This document shows, piece after piece, positions 21,436 through 30,027 of a DNA stretch of 64,000 bases. Source of the DNA: Knufia peltigerae (lineage: Eukaryota; Ascomycota; Eurotiomycetes; Chaetothyriales; Trichomeriaceae). The stretch is taken from positions 80,748 to 144,747 of the forward strand of contig JAPDRN010000091.1 in NCBI GenBank assembly GCA_030247855.1, written 5' to 3'. The notes beneath the pieces were generated by a model. That model worked only from the letters and a program-made list of their open reading frames with translations. It was not told the origin of the DNA and did no database searches. Position 1 is the first letter of the stretch; every line of letters starts with the position of its first letter. The translations under genes and the position numbers were made by a program.

Positions 21436-23673
21436 ATGTCACGCACTCTACAATCTACTCTCTCGCCCCAGAGCATTTCCAGCAGACTTTCTCAACTCAC
21501 CCATCAAGTCCAAACTACTCCAAAGCTACGGAACACCATGGACCCCTCTCTCAGATCCCACTATCTCGCTGACAATCCTCCCACCGTTGTAAAACTGGAG
21601 ATCACTCCTCATTTCGCTGCCCTGTCTGCCAAACAAAAACGTTATGCTCATCATTTGAGCAAAGCTTGCTTTCATGGCACAAGAGTGACATTGGCACAGG
21701 TGTCGCCCGAATCGCCAGTCATATACGAGCTGATACTGGCCCTACACCATGCTTGCGGTGGAAATTACAAGAAGTTGTCCGATAGTACATCAGTGGGCTC
21801 AGACGATATCACCCTATGGCTCGAATATGCCGCTCAGTTCTTAGGAAATTGTGGCAACTATAAAGGCTTCGGAGACTCCAAGTTCATCCCCAGGATCTCT
21901 CCCGAGGCACTCAAACAGCTGTGTGCAGTGAATGAGGAATGCAAGAAGTTGCATGATACGGCTACACAAGCAGGAGGTGGAATATATGAGACCAAAGACG
22001 TAGCGTTGATGCACCTTGGATATCCTGAAGGCGGGCATATGACTGCATACTATCCAGACTCTCCTACTATAACCAAAGAGGAGATTACAATCGTGGGCGA
22101 TGTATTGGAGGAGAAGAAGCTGCTTATCGAGAACACTAGATTACGCAAGCTGGCCTCCGGAGATTTTGATCTATTGATTGCGTCTGGTATCCAGAATCCA
22201 CCGGCATCAGAAAGAGATCTGGGTGACCTGTCGACTATTGATTTGCCAGGGAAGCTCTCGGGGAAGAAGCTACACCTCGTGTTCGGTGACTACCTGAATG
22301 AGATGGGGAATATTGCCCTTGAGATCAAGAAAGCGAAAAAGGAAGCCGCCAACGAAACAGAGGAGAAGATGATGGACGAGTATGCTCGATCATTCGGCAC
22401 CGGCAGTATTCAGGGCTTTGTAGAATCTCAGCGATACTGGATCAAAGACAAGAAGCCTATGGTTGAGACTGACATCGGGTTTGTAGAAACTTACCGAGAT
22501 CCCCATGGGGTCCGCGGTGAGTGGGAGGGCTTTGTCGCCATGGTCAATCAAGAGCGAACTAGAGCATTCGGCAAACTCGTGGACGCGGCACCAAGTATGA
22601 TTCCGAAATTGCCATGGGACAAAGATTTTGAGAAAGACAAGTTCTTGAGCCCTGATTTTACATCCCTGGAGGTGCTTAGTTTTGCTGGCAGCGGCATCCC
22701 TGCAGGCATCAACATACCCAACTACGACTTCATCAGACAAAACGAAGGCTTCAAGAACGTCTCTTTGGGCAATGTTCTCAGTGCCAAGGCACCTAAGGAG
22801 CCCATACCTTTTATTCGTGCACAGGACGACGAACTGTACCGAAAATATCGAGATGGCGCCTTCGAGGTTCAGGTAGGCATTCACGAGCTCCTGGGACACG
22901 GTTGCGGCAAACTGCTGCAGGAGACCTCCCCAGGAGAATACAACTTTGATATCAAGAATCCCCCTACCAGTCCCGTCACAGGGAAAGCAGTCACTTCATG
23001 GTACAAACCTGGCCAGACTTGGTCCAGTGTGTTTGGTTCCATTGCTTCGTCGTACGAGGAGTGCCGAGCAGAATGTGTTGCCATGGCACTGTCCTGTGAC
23101 TTTGAGATCTTGAAAATCTTTGGGTTTGGTAATGGCAAAGAAGACATGAGCAATGAAGCAGGTGATGTTCTTTACGTCGCTTACCTCCAGATGGCCAGAG
23201 CAGGCGTTGCGGCTCTCGAGTATTGGGATCCCAAATCACGCAAGTGGGGACAAGCTCACATGCAAGCTCGCTTTTCCATCCTCCGGACTTTCATGAATGC
23301 AGGTGGGAGTTTCTGTGAGATCAAAGCTCCTAATGGAGATTTGAACAGTCCCGACGATCTCGAGATCTTCTTGGACAGAAGCAAGATTTTGTCACACGGT
23401 CGGCCAGCTGTGGAGGATTACCTTCAGAAGCTACACATATACAAAGCAACGGCCGATTTCGAAGCAGGGAAGAAATTGTACGACGACATCACCGGGGTTG
23501 ATACTTGGTGGGCAGAGAAAGCCAGGCCTATTGTTCTCAAGAAAAAGACTCCCCGAAAAGTATTCGTGCAGGCGAATACAGTACTGGACGAACAGACTGG
23601 TGAAGTCAAGTTGGTCGAATACGAGCCGACGATCGAAGGCATGGTGCAAAGTTACGTTGAACGGGGAGTCTGA
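21436..23673 (+). CDS. DPP3: Dipeptidyl peptidase III (M49 zinc metallopeptidase)
   Basis: Cuts dipeptides from the N-terminus of oligopeptides, normally in the cytosol. Single exon, 745 residues from the first ATG. The M49 zinc site is complete: HELLGH at residues 483-488 and EECRAE at about 541-546. Other family blocks are ADNPPTVVKLEITPHF near the start, FAGSGIPAGINIPNYD, and GQAHMQARFSILR near the C-terminus. A second in-frame ATG at 21538 has a better context (CACCATGG) and begins MDPSLRSHYLAD, the usual fungal start. Residues 1-34 before it contain no acidic residue and several Arg/Lys, so a longer isoform could be targeted to mitochondria. Which start is used cannot be decided here. 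Confidence 0.95.
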   Translation: MSRTLQSTLSPQSISSRLSQLTHQVQTTPKLRNTMDPSLRSHYLADNPPTVVKLEITPHFAALSAKQKRYAHHLSKACFHGTRVTLAQVSPESPVIYELILALHHACGGNYKKLSDSTSVGSDDITLWLEYAAQFLGNCGNYKGFGDSKFIPRISPEALKQLCAVNEECKKLHDTATQAGGGIYETKDVALMHLGYPEGGHMTAYYPDSPTITKEEITIVGDVLEEKKLLIENTRLRKLASGDFDLLIASGIQNPPASERDLGDLSTIDLPGKLSGKKLHLVFGDYLNEMGNIALEIKKAKKEAANETEEKMMDEYARSFGTGSIQGFVESQRYWIKDKKPMVETDIGFVETYRDPHGVRGEWEGFVAMVNQERTRAFGKLVDAAPSMIPKLPWDKDFEKDKFLSPDFTSLEVLSFAGSGIPAGINIPNYDFIRQNEGFKNVSLGNVLSAKAPKEPIPFIRAQDDELYRKYRDGAFEVQVGIHELLGHGCGKLLQETSPGEYNFDIKNPPTSPVTGKAVTSWYKPGQTWSSVFGSIASSYEECRAECVAMALSCDFEILKIFGFGNGKEDMSNEAGDVLYVAYLQMARAGVAALEYWDPKSRKWGQAHMQARFSILRTFMNAGGSFCEIKAPNGDLNSPDDLEIFLDRSKILSHGRPAVEDYLQKLHIYKATADFEAGKKLYDDITGVDTWWAEKARPIVLKKKTPRKVFVQANTVLDEQTGEVKLVEYEPTIEGMVQSYVERGV

Positions 23674-24293
23674 AAGAACCTTAGCCTTTTCTTGACGATA
23701 TACACAGCATGGCCGGCATATAGTCGTACTCTTACTCAAATCAGCGTGCATCAATATGATGAATGAACAAACCCAGTTGAGGTTCACAGCACAGTCGTAC
23801 TCGTACATACAGCTTCCTCGACCAGGATGGAAATGCAGCTTTCCCCCGCAAAGGTTGGGCATGTATCGAATGCCGTGTAACCACCGGAGGATGTACTATC
23901 GAGGCATGTAACAATGGAGATCGTGGTGTACGAGTACGTGGCCGGTTAGCCGACTTCGGTTCGACCGAGAGTGATACATACACCTCAACCAAATGTTGAT
24001 TCGCTCGGCATAGACCTGCATATGACGGACCATACTGTGTTCGTCGACATTTAGATGATATACAAGCTCCGCGAAGCTTTCAACAGTGCATGCATTGCAG
24101 ATCCAACTCCACTGGTGCGGAGATGGTAACATCTCTTTCTCTGTCACATCATCATTGATCCAACCTTGTACATGGGCTCGGGTCCCGGGTCTTTTCTCGC
24201 TGTGTGATGCTATAAGAGTCAATCAGGCAGCCAGTCGATCGGTCAAAATGCAGCCTCCAATTGCGAACTCCTCTAGAGCAAGGAGGAGAGATC
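23674..24293. other. Intergenic region between DPP3 and gtaA
   Basis: 3' flank of DPP3 and promoter of the glutaminase gene. An ATG at 24248 opens an upstream frame that overlaps the gtaA start (see separate entry). Nothing else seen. Confidence 0.5.
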
Positions 24294-24373
24294 ATGTGGT
24301 GCCGACCTTGGGCGTATCTGGCCCTCATCTCTTCGTATGCCTTGGCTCAAAACCCGTATCTGAACGCAGATGA
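24248..24373 (+). promoter_or_regulatory. Upstream ORF overlapping the gtaA start
   Basis: ATG at 24248 in AAAATG context begins a 41-codon frame ending at 24371-24373, beyond the gtaA start at 24294 and in a different frame. If transcribed, it would lower translation from the main start unless skipped. It is only meaningful if the transcript starts before 24248. Confidence 0.3.
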
Positions 24374-27005
24374 TGCCAATGACAACCGTCTACCCAATTA
24401 CTCTCCAGCTCGGCCACCAGTGGTGCCATTGGCTGTCCGATCGCCTTATACAAGTGCATGGCAATCCACGGCAGGTAACAGCACGCTGAATTCCGGTGGT
24501 GTCCAGTTCTGGACGGGTGGCGGACTTGGATGGGAAGGAATCGTGACCGTCGACGGCATCTCGTATGAGTACCTGGGTGTTGGGTCGAAATCTCTTCCCA
24601 CTCTACCCTTGATCAAATCAGCTATTCCACAGGATGTCTCCTACGACAGCCAGTACTCGAACTATACTTTCCAAGCTGGTCCTGTCTTGGTCACGGCCAG
24701 CTTCTTTTCTCCTGTCATACCTAAAGATCTATGTCGAACAAGTATCCCTCTGAGCTACTTGACCACCTCTGTCGAGTCTCTGGATGGCTCGAGTCATGAC
24801 GTACAGTTCTACAGCGATGTCAACGGCGACTGGATGGCACCTGAAGGCAACAAGACCTTGATCTGGGATCTGTACCAAAGCATCAGGTCCATCAATGGGA
24901 GCGGGGATGCCACTGATTCATCAAACCTCATCTACACATGGCTTTTCAATCTTTCGTCACAATACGAATTCGCCGAGGAAAGTCAGCTACCGTTATGGGG
25001 GAACTTTTCATACACCACAAGCCCTGGTCAAGCCAGCAACTTCAGCTTCCAAAGCGGCTATTCGGCGACGCTGAGATTCAACTACATCATGCAGCACTAT
25101 CTCACTGATATCGTTGACGGCAACTATCGTGGTGCTCAAGACATGGAGCCCGTCTTCGCATTTGCCCATGATTTTGGTTCAACGACGTCTGCGTCTGTCC
25201 GGTACACCATTGGATCTTCTCAGACTCCCATCATGCGATACATCACCTCAGCCGGCGTCGTGCCCCTACAGCCATGGTGGACCAAATGTTACGGCGACCT
25301 CTTCTCGATGATCCAGTACCACTACAACGACTACGACAATGCGGCAGCGCTGGGCAACGCCTTCGAATCCCAACTCAAGTCCGACATCGACGCCTACTAC
25401 GCGCCCGACTACGCCAACACGGCGGTCTACAGCAACAGCACCGCTTCCGCACCGCCAGTCTATCCGGATCAGAACATCGGAACAGACCAATACGGCCAGC
25501 AGTACTATTTCGACCCCGATTCGGCGTACGGATTCCTCAACCCCAACAACTTCAGCGGCATCGCGATCCCCGACGTCTCGGAGCCAGAAGCGTACTACTC
25601 TCTCGTCGCCCTGGCGGCACGACAGATAATGGGCGCCTACGTCCTCACCATCCCCCCGTCTCTAGACTCGAGCTCCAACCTCGACGAACCGCTCATGTTT
25701 CAGAAGGAAATCTCGTCCGACGGCAACGTCAACACGGTCGACGTCATGTTCCCGGCCATGCCCTTCTTCTTGTACGCCAACCCGGACCTGCTCCGGTACA
25801 ACCTCAACCCGCTGTTCTACAACCAGGAAAACAATTTCTATCCGAACCAGTATTCCATGCACGACCTGGGCTCGAACTTCCCAAACGCCACGGGCCACGT
25901 CGAGGGCAACGACGAATACATGCCGGTCGAAGAGTCGGGCAACATGATCATCATGACGTACGCGTACTACGCCTTCACTCACGACACGGCGTACCTTGAA
26001 TCTCACTACGCCATCCTGCAGCAGTGGTCTGAATATTTGATCCAGTATTCTCTCCTGCCGGGCCAGCAACTGTCGACCGACGACTTTGCGGGTCAACTCG
26101 CCAACCAGACCAACCTGGCCGTTAAAGGGATTGTAGGTCTGGCTTGCATGACCAACGTCGCCGAGGCCGTCGGTCAGGGGGCCAACTCTTCCAACTACTC
26201 GTCCATCGCGACGAGTTATTTCTCCAACTGGACCGACTTCGCCATCGACCCTTCGGGTCACCACACCATGCTCGCCTACCAGTGGAGGTCGTCTTGGGGG
26301 TTGCTGTACAACATTTTCCCCGCCAGGTTGTTTTCACTGTCCATCATCCCGGATTTTGTCTTCGACATGCAGTGCGCTTGGTACCCGACCGTGAGTCAGG
26401 TTTTTGGTGTGCCCCTGGACAACCGTCACGCCCTGACGAAGAGCGATTGGGAACTCTGGACGGCAGCGACGTGCGGTACCAGCACGCGAAGACTTTTCGT
26501 CAACGCCTTGGCGTATTGGCTCAACGAGACCAGCACAATGTTCCCCTTTACCGATTTGTATCTGACAACAGGTACGGGGGCTTACCCAAACAGCGATTCA
26601 AGTATGAGTCCCATCGAGTTCATCGCCAGACCCGTACAGGGTGGATTGTTCAGTTTGTTGGCAATGTACGCCGCCGGTGGGACTGCCAACAAGTTCCCTT
26701 CTGCCGACAACAGTACTGCGAACGTGGGCGGGGGGAACGGAACAACATCATCAGCAGCAACAACGACACTCTCGTCTTATAGTTTACCCATGAATACAAG
26801 TTGGACGAGTATGCCCGCCTCGACTTATGCTTTTCCGAGCGAGACGAGTGAGAGTGCGAGTATCAGCGAGAGCCTGAATATCACTCTGACAACATCTGAA
26901 TCAACCTACGTCAGTCCGAATTACTTGACTTACACCATGACGGGGCCACCGACATTGTCGACCGTCACGACGAGCTCCACGATGAGTACCACTTTCACGA
27001 CGTAG
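24294..27005 (+). CDS. gtaA: Secreted glutaminase A
   Basis: Single exon, 903 residues from ATG 24294. The frame is open further upstream but has no earlier ATG that fits. MWCRPWAYLALISSYALAQ is a signal peptide; the mature chain starts NPYLNADDANDNRLPNYSPARPP, then VRSPYTSAWQST and the VQFWTGGGLGWEG block typical of the DUF5127/DUF4964/DUF4965 glutaminase family. The central part has EYMPVEESGNMIIM and GLACMTNVAEAVG, and a second conserved stretch has HTMLAYQWRSSWGLLYNIFPAR. Many NxS/T sequons fit secretion. The last 75 residues are a Ser/Thr-rich tail, probably O-glycosylated, with no clear GPI signal. Function: extracellular release of glutamate and ammonia from glutamine. Third-position GC rises from about 25.27 kb onward. 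Confidence 0.9.
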   Translation: MWCRPWAYLALISSYALAQNPYLNADDANDNRLPNYSPARPPVVPLAVRSPYTSAWQSTAGNSTLNSGGVQFWTGGGLGWEGIVTVDGISYEYLGVGSKSLPTLPLIKSAIPQDVSYDSQYSNYTFQAGPVLVTASFFSPVIPKDLCRTSIPLSYLTTSVESLDGSSHDVQFYSDVNGDWMAPEGNKTLIWDLYQSIRSINGSGDATDSSNLIYTWLFNLSSQYEFAEESQLPLWGNFSYTTSPGQASNFSFQSGYSATLRFNYIMQHYLTDIVDGNYRGAQDMEPVFAFAHDFGSTTSASVRYTIGSSQTPIMRYITSAGVVPLQPWWTKCYGDLFSMIQYHYNDYDNAAALGNAFESQLKSDIDAYYAPDYANTAVYSNSTASAPPVYPDQNIGTDQYGQQYYFDPDSAYGFLNPNNFSGIAIPDVSEPEAYYSLVALAARQIMGAYVLTIPPSLDSSSNLDEPLMFQKEISSDGNVNTVDVMFPAMPFFLYANPDLLRYNLNPLFYNQENNFYPNQYSMHDLGSNFPNATGHVEGNDEYMPVEESGNMIIMTYAYYAFTHDTAYLESHYAILQQWSEYLIQYSLLPGQQLSTDDFAGQLANQTNLAVKGIVGLACMTNVAEAVGQGANSSNYSSIATSYFSNWTDFAIDPSGHHTMLAYQWRSSWGLLYNIFPARLFSLSIIPDFVFDMQCAWYPTVSQVFGVPLDNRHALTKSDWELWTAATCGTSTRRLFVNALAYWLNETSTMFPFTDLYLTTGTGAYPNSDSSMSPIEFIARPVQGGLFSLLAMYAAGGTANKFPSADNSTANVGGGNGTTSSAATTTLSSYSLPMNTSWTSMPASTYAFPSETSESASISESLNITLTTSESTYVSPNYLTYTMTGPPTLSTVTTSSTMSTTFTT

Positions 27006-27195
27006 GGGGTGGGAAGAGACGGCACTGCTTTCGAGACGAATGACGAAATGAGATAAAAGATTGAAGTTAGAAATGAAGTTGATATGACGACCGAAGCTCA
27101 AGTTAGTAGTTGCAAACCGTTACAATAATTCAAATTTTGCTGGCAGTACTATTTGGTGTCTCGAGTCATGACTTTTTGTATCCCATTGACCTATC

Positions 27196-29208
27196 TCAAT
27201 TAAGATAGATGCTACTTTGATGTGACCTCTGTAGCATCTTTCTATCATCCCTACAGGCACATATTACTATTCCGATACGTGAGCAAGGCGAAACGCTGTC
27301 ATCAAGCACCATCCACACTAGCGTCGATATCCTGATTGCTAGCCATGTCTCCTGCTGCAATCGCGAGAGCAGCAGCGACGAATGGATGCGATCCAGTGTC
27401 AGGCCGCGGCCCCTGCAGTAGAGCTTGGCTGCTGACGGTATTTCGAAAGCCGTTTTCGGGCCATTGCATGTTGCCGACAGAATTGCACTCCAGCACGAGG
27501 CCTTTGTAGACCATCTGAGATGGATCCTCGTGGCCGGGCCCTTGATCTTGAGCAGAGGCGGAAAACTCGGGCCTGATTCGCTCATCAGATAGTCGGACAG
27601 CCCGATCAAGCCATTTTCTTTCGAGATCGAAATCTCCGCACCTCTCTCAGGACGGTCCGCCAAATATGCCCATTGATGGAATTTGATGTGGCCGCGACGG
27701 CTAAGCCAAGACCAGGTGGGATAGCCTGTTCTGAGGCAGTCTGACCAAGTTGTATCATCGTCCTGCTTCTGGCCAAACCACAGGAGAGCACCGAACCATA
27801 CGTGTGCCCCGCGGTCCTTCAAGGGAACCCCCCATAAGGTTGGCAGAGTGGTCGACCTCAAGATGCCATGAAAAGCGTCAAGGATATCTGCATCATATGT
27901 CAATGTCCGCGATGTATACTCTTCAATATCCGCGAGCATTTCAGCACTTTCATTCTCGACTTCTACTTCATCTCTGGGAAGTCGTGGTCTCAAAATTGCA
28001 GAAACGAGAGCCGGCCTGACATCGCGATGTTTAGATACGCCCCTGATCGTATCCTCGGACGAGATCTCTCCTCCACAATAGTAGTAAACTTGGTCTTCGG
28101 TGAAGAACAAACATCTTCGTGACAACCTCACTTCTTGAAATGTCCAACCCCTGGTCACCCATATTGACTTTGCCAATGGATGCGAGAGGTGAGGCGCTGT
28201 CAGAAGTAATTCGTGATGGCCTACTTGCAAAACCCGCGGAGGAACTCTAGCTCGAGATACGCCGTAAAGGCCAGAGTTCGATGAAGTGTCGGGGTCAGGG
28301 TCAATAGCCACAATTGTTGCGGTCGCGCATAGATATATCTGATCCATATTTTGAATCTGGACGTGTTTATCTGTCCAAGAAGGAATACAATAGCGATCAA
28401 CCCACAAATATCGGCCGTGAAGATTTTTGACCACGGAAAGAGCATCTTCGACCGTTTGCGGTAACTTGGAAGGCAAATTTCTCGAATCGTCCAAAGAATA
28501 TCCATTACAGGCTTCACTGGAGAGCTCGGAACCGTGCCAATGGCCCCAAACGTAGCTCAGTGCAAAGTACTCCATGTTCTCTTGCAACACTATTATCCGG
28601 CGAGTCTCGCAGTCAATCACGTAGCGCTCGAAGGTATCCACTGCCTGGGTTAAAGAAGATACGTTCTGGTAAGATCGGAAGCGGCTTCCTTGCAGCCAGG
28701 ACCGGACTTCGTCATAGTTGATGCACATCTGTGATAGTTTCCGCCCACCCAAGCATCTAGAAGCTTCCGCCGTTGATGAGGTACCGGTGTGGACAATGAC
28801 ACCACCTCTTGCCGACTCATCAACGTGCAATTTTAGTGGGCTGTATAATGGCCTTGAACCTTCGGTTACCGCGACATAAATTTCATCCTCAAACCCTTCT
28901 GATCTGTCGTAGCACACTCTAAAGTGGAAAGGTGTCCGGCCGTTCCGCTGTTTGGGGTAGTATTGTCGTTGGAGGCAGGTCTTTGCCATGTCACAAAGTC
29001 CACATTGATCCAGAAAGCTCGTGCGGAGCCTTGAAATTGGCTTCGACCACCTGTCACTATCCCATTCGGAAGGCAAGTCGAACACTGCATCAAAGTCGAT
29101 CTGAGCACATTCTTCGCATAAATTGTGCGTTGCATCGTAAGAGATGGTTGGGACTGGCCGGCTGCACTCTTGCTCGTTGGTTGAGTGGTTGACCTCCGAC
29201 ATGTTCAT
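27196..29208 (-). CDS. HET-domain protein (heterokaryon-incompatibility family)
   Basis: Single exon, 670 residues. The three HET blocks are present: ALSYVWG at about residue 216, YLWVDRYCIP at about 265 and RGWTFQE at about 350. N-terminal CEEC and CGLCDMAK cysteine pairs precede the domain, as in many of these proteins. The C-terminal half (including TYPTWSWLSRRGHIKF) is variable and ends in SRIGIVICACR, resembling the RIG-type tail of other members. HET-domain proteins mediate cell death on fusion of incompatible hyphae, but most paralogues have no demonstrated role in that process, and no partner gene is adjacent. Start at 29208; a second ATG two codons later is equally possible. It converges with gtaA, leaving 190 bases. 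Confidence 0.9.
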   Translation of the reverse strand: MNMSEVNHSTNEQECSRPVPTISYDATHNLCEECAQIDFDAVFDLPSEWDSDRWSKPISRLRTSFLDQCGLCDMAKTCLQRQYYPKQRNGRTPFHFRVCYDRSEGFEDEIYVAVTEGSRPLYSPLKLHVDESARGGVIVHTGTSSTAEASRCLGGRKLSQMCINYDEVRSWLQGSRFRSYQNVSSLTQAVDTFERYVIDCETRRIIVLQENMEYFALSYVWGHWHGSELSSEACNGYSLDDSRNLPSKLPQTVEDALSVVKNLHGRYLWVDRYCIPSWTDKHVQIQNMDQIYLCATATIVAIDPDPDTSSNSGLYGVSRARVPPRVLQVGHHELLLTAPHLSHPLAKSIWVTRGWTFQEVRLSRRCLFFTEDQVYYYCGGEISSEDTIRGVSKHRDVRPALVSAILRPRLPRDEVEVENESAEMLADIEEYTSRTLTYDADILDAFHGILRSTTLPTLWGVPLKDRGAHVWFGALLWFGQKQDDDTTWSDCLRTGYPTWSWLSRRGHIKFHQWAYLADRPERGAEISISKENGLIGLSDYLMSESGPSFPPLLKIKGPATRIHLRWSTKASCWSAILSATCNGPKTAFEIPSAAKLYCRGRGLTLDRIHSSLLLSRLQQETWLAIRISTLVWMVLDDSVSPCSRIGIVICACRDDRKMLQRSHQSSIYLN

Positions 29209-30027
29209 AGCACTGAGCGCGCGCTCTGCTGACGTATTTACTGGTTTGCTGCAATCGATGGTGACGGCCGATGATTGTAGGATGACAGATATCAGAAGGC
29301 GTTGGAAGAGTGACGACTTTCGAGTTTCCTCATCACGTCTGAGAAGCGATGATTCCTACCTATTTACCACATGTTTCGACATGAGGCTGTGCGAGTCCGA
29401 AATGGTTGGGACTTTTGGATTGACCAAAAGTCTTCAGGTGCTAGAGACCTTTAATCCATGCCTCCCGTGACGGCAATTATTCCTCTGTAGCCATCACCTA
29501 CCTTCGGATTGGGGAGCAATTGCATGCTCTGCATGAAACCAAAGGTGCTCGAGAATGCAGCTTCGACACTGCCACCAGCAGGGTTCTTTGGCACAACATG
29601 TTAGCCGAAGGGTGTGGTTCCCGAGACCTAAACACCTGTGTAACTGTACTTGACACCCAGTAAGATACATCTAGGCTCACTGGGCGGAGTATCGAGGTAT
29701 GATATTGGCCGGCGTTGCTGCATGCGCGAAAGAAAAGCCATCCTGTAGAAATGGCTGAAATGTGTTCGAACGCCTTGCTACAGTAGTGACGAGCTCATCG
29801 GGAAAGAAACGACTAGATGCTTGGCGCCACAAGACTATCTCGAACCTGTTTGTTTCTACGACGTTCCTACGAGTAAAAAACTGTACTATCATGGGAACGG
29901 CAATGGAATATCAAAAGTGATTCTTGTTTCATCATTTATTGATTGATGTTATTGAACTCTAGTCATAGAAACATAATGCACGTGTCTTTTTTTGTTCTGG
30001 TTTTGACGTGTTACGTAGGTCGAATGC
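29209..30027. other. Intergenic region between HET and katG genes
   Basis: Promoter of the HET gene and 3' flank of katG, both on the minus strand. No domain-bearing frame seen. Confidence 0.5.

Noticed and set aside
25274..26264. Plus-strand and minus-strand frames inside gtaA
   Set aside because: Arg-rich, domain-free products that coincide with the GC3-rich part of the gene; shadows of the real frame.
27302..27514. Alternative frame at the HET gene C-terminus as the true end
   Set aside because: The main frame ends in SRIGIVICACR, resembling the C-termini of other HET-domain proteins; the alternative has no such match.
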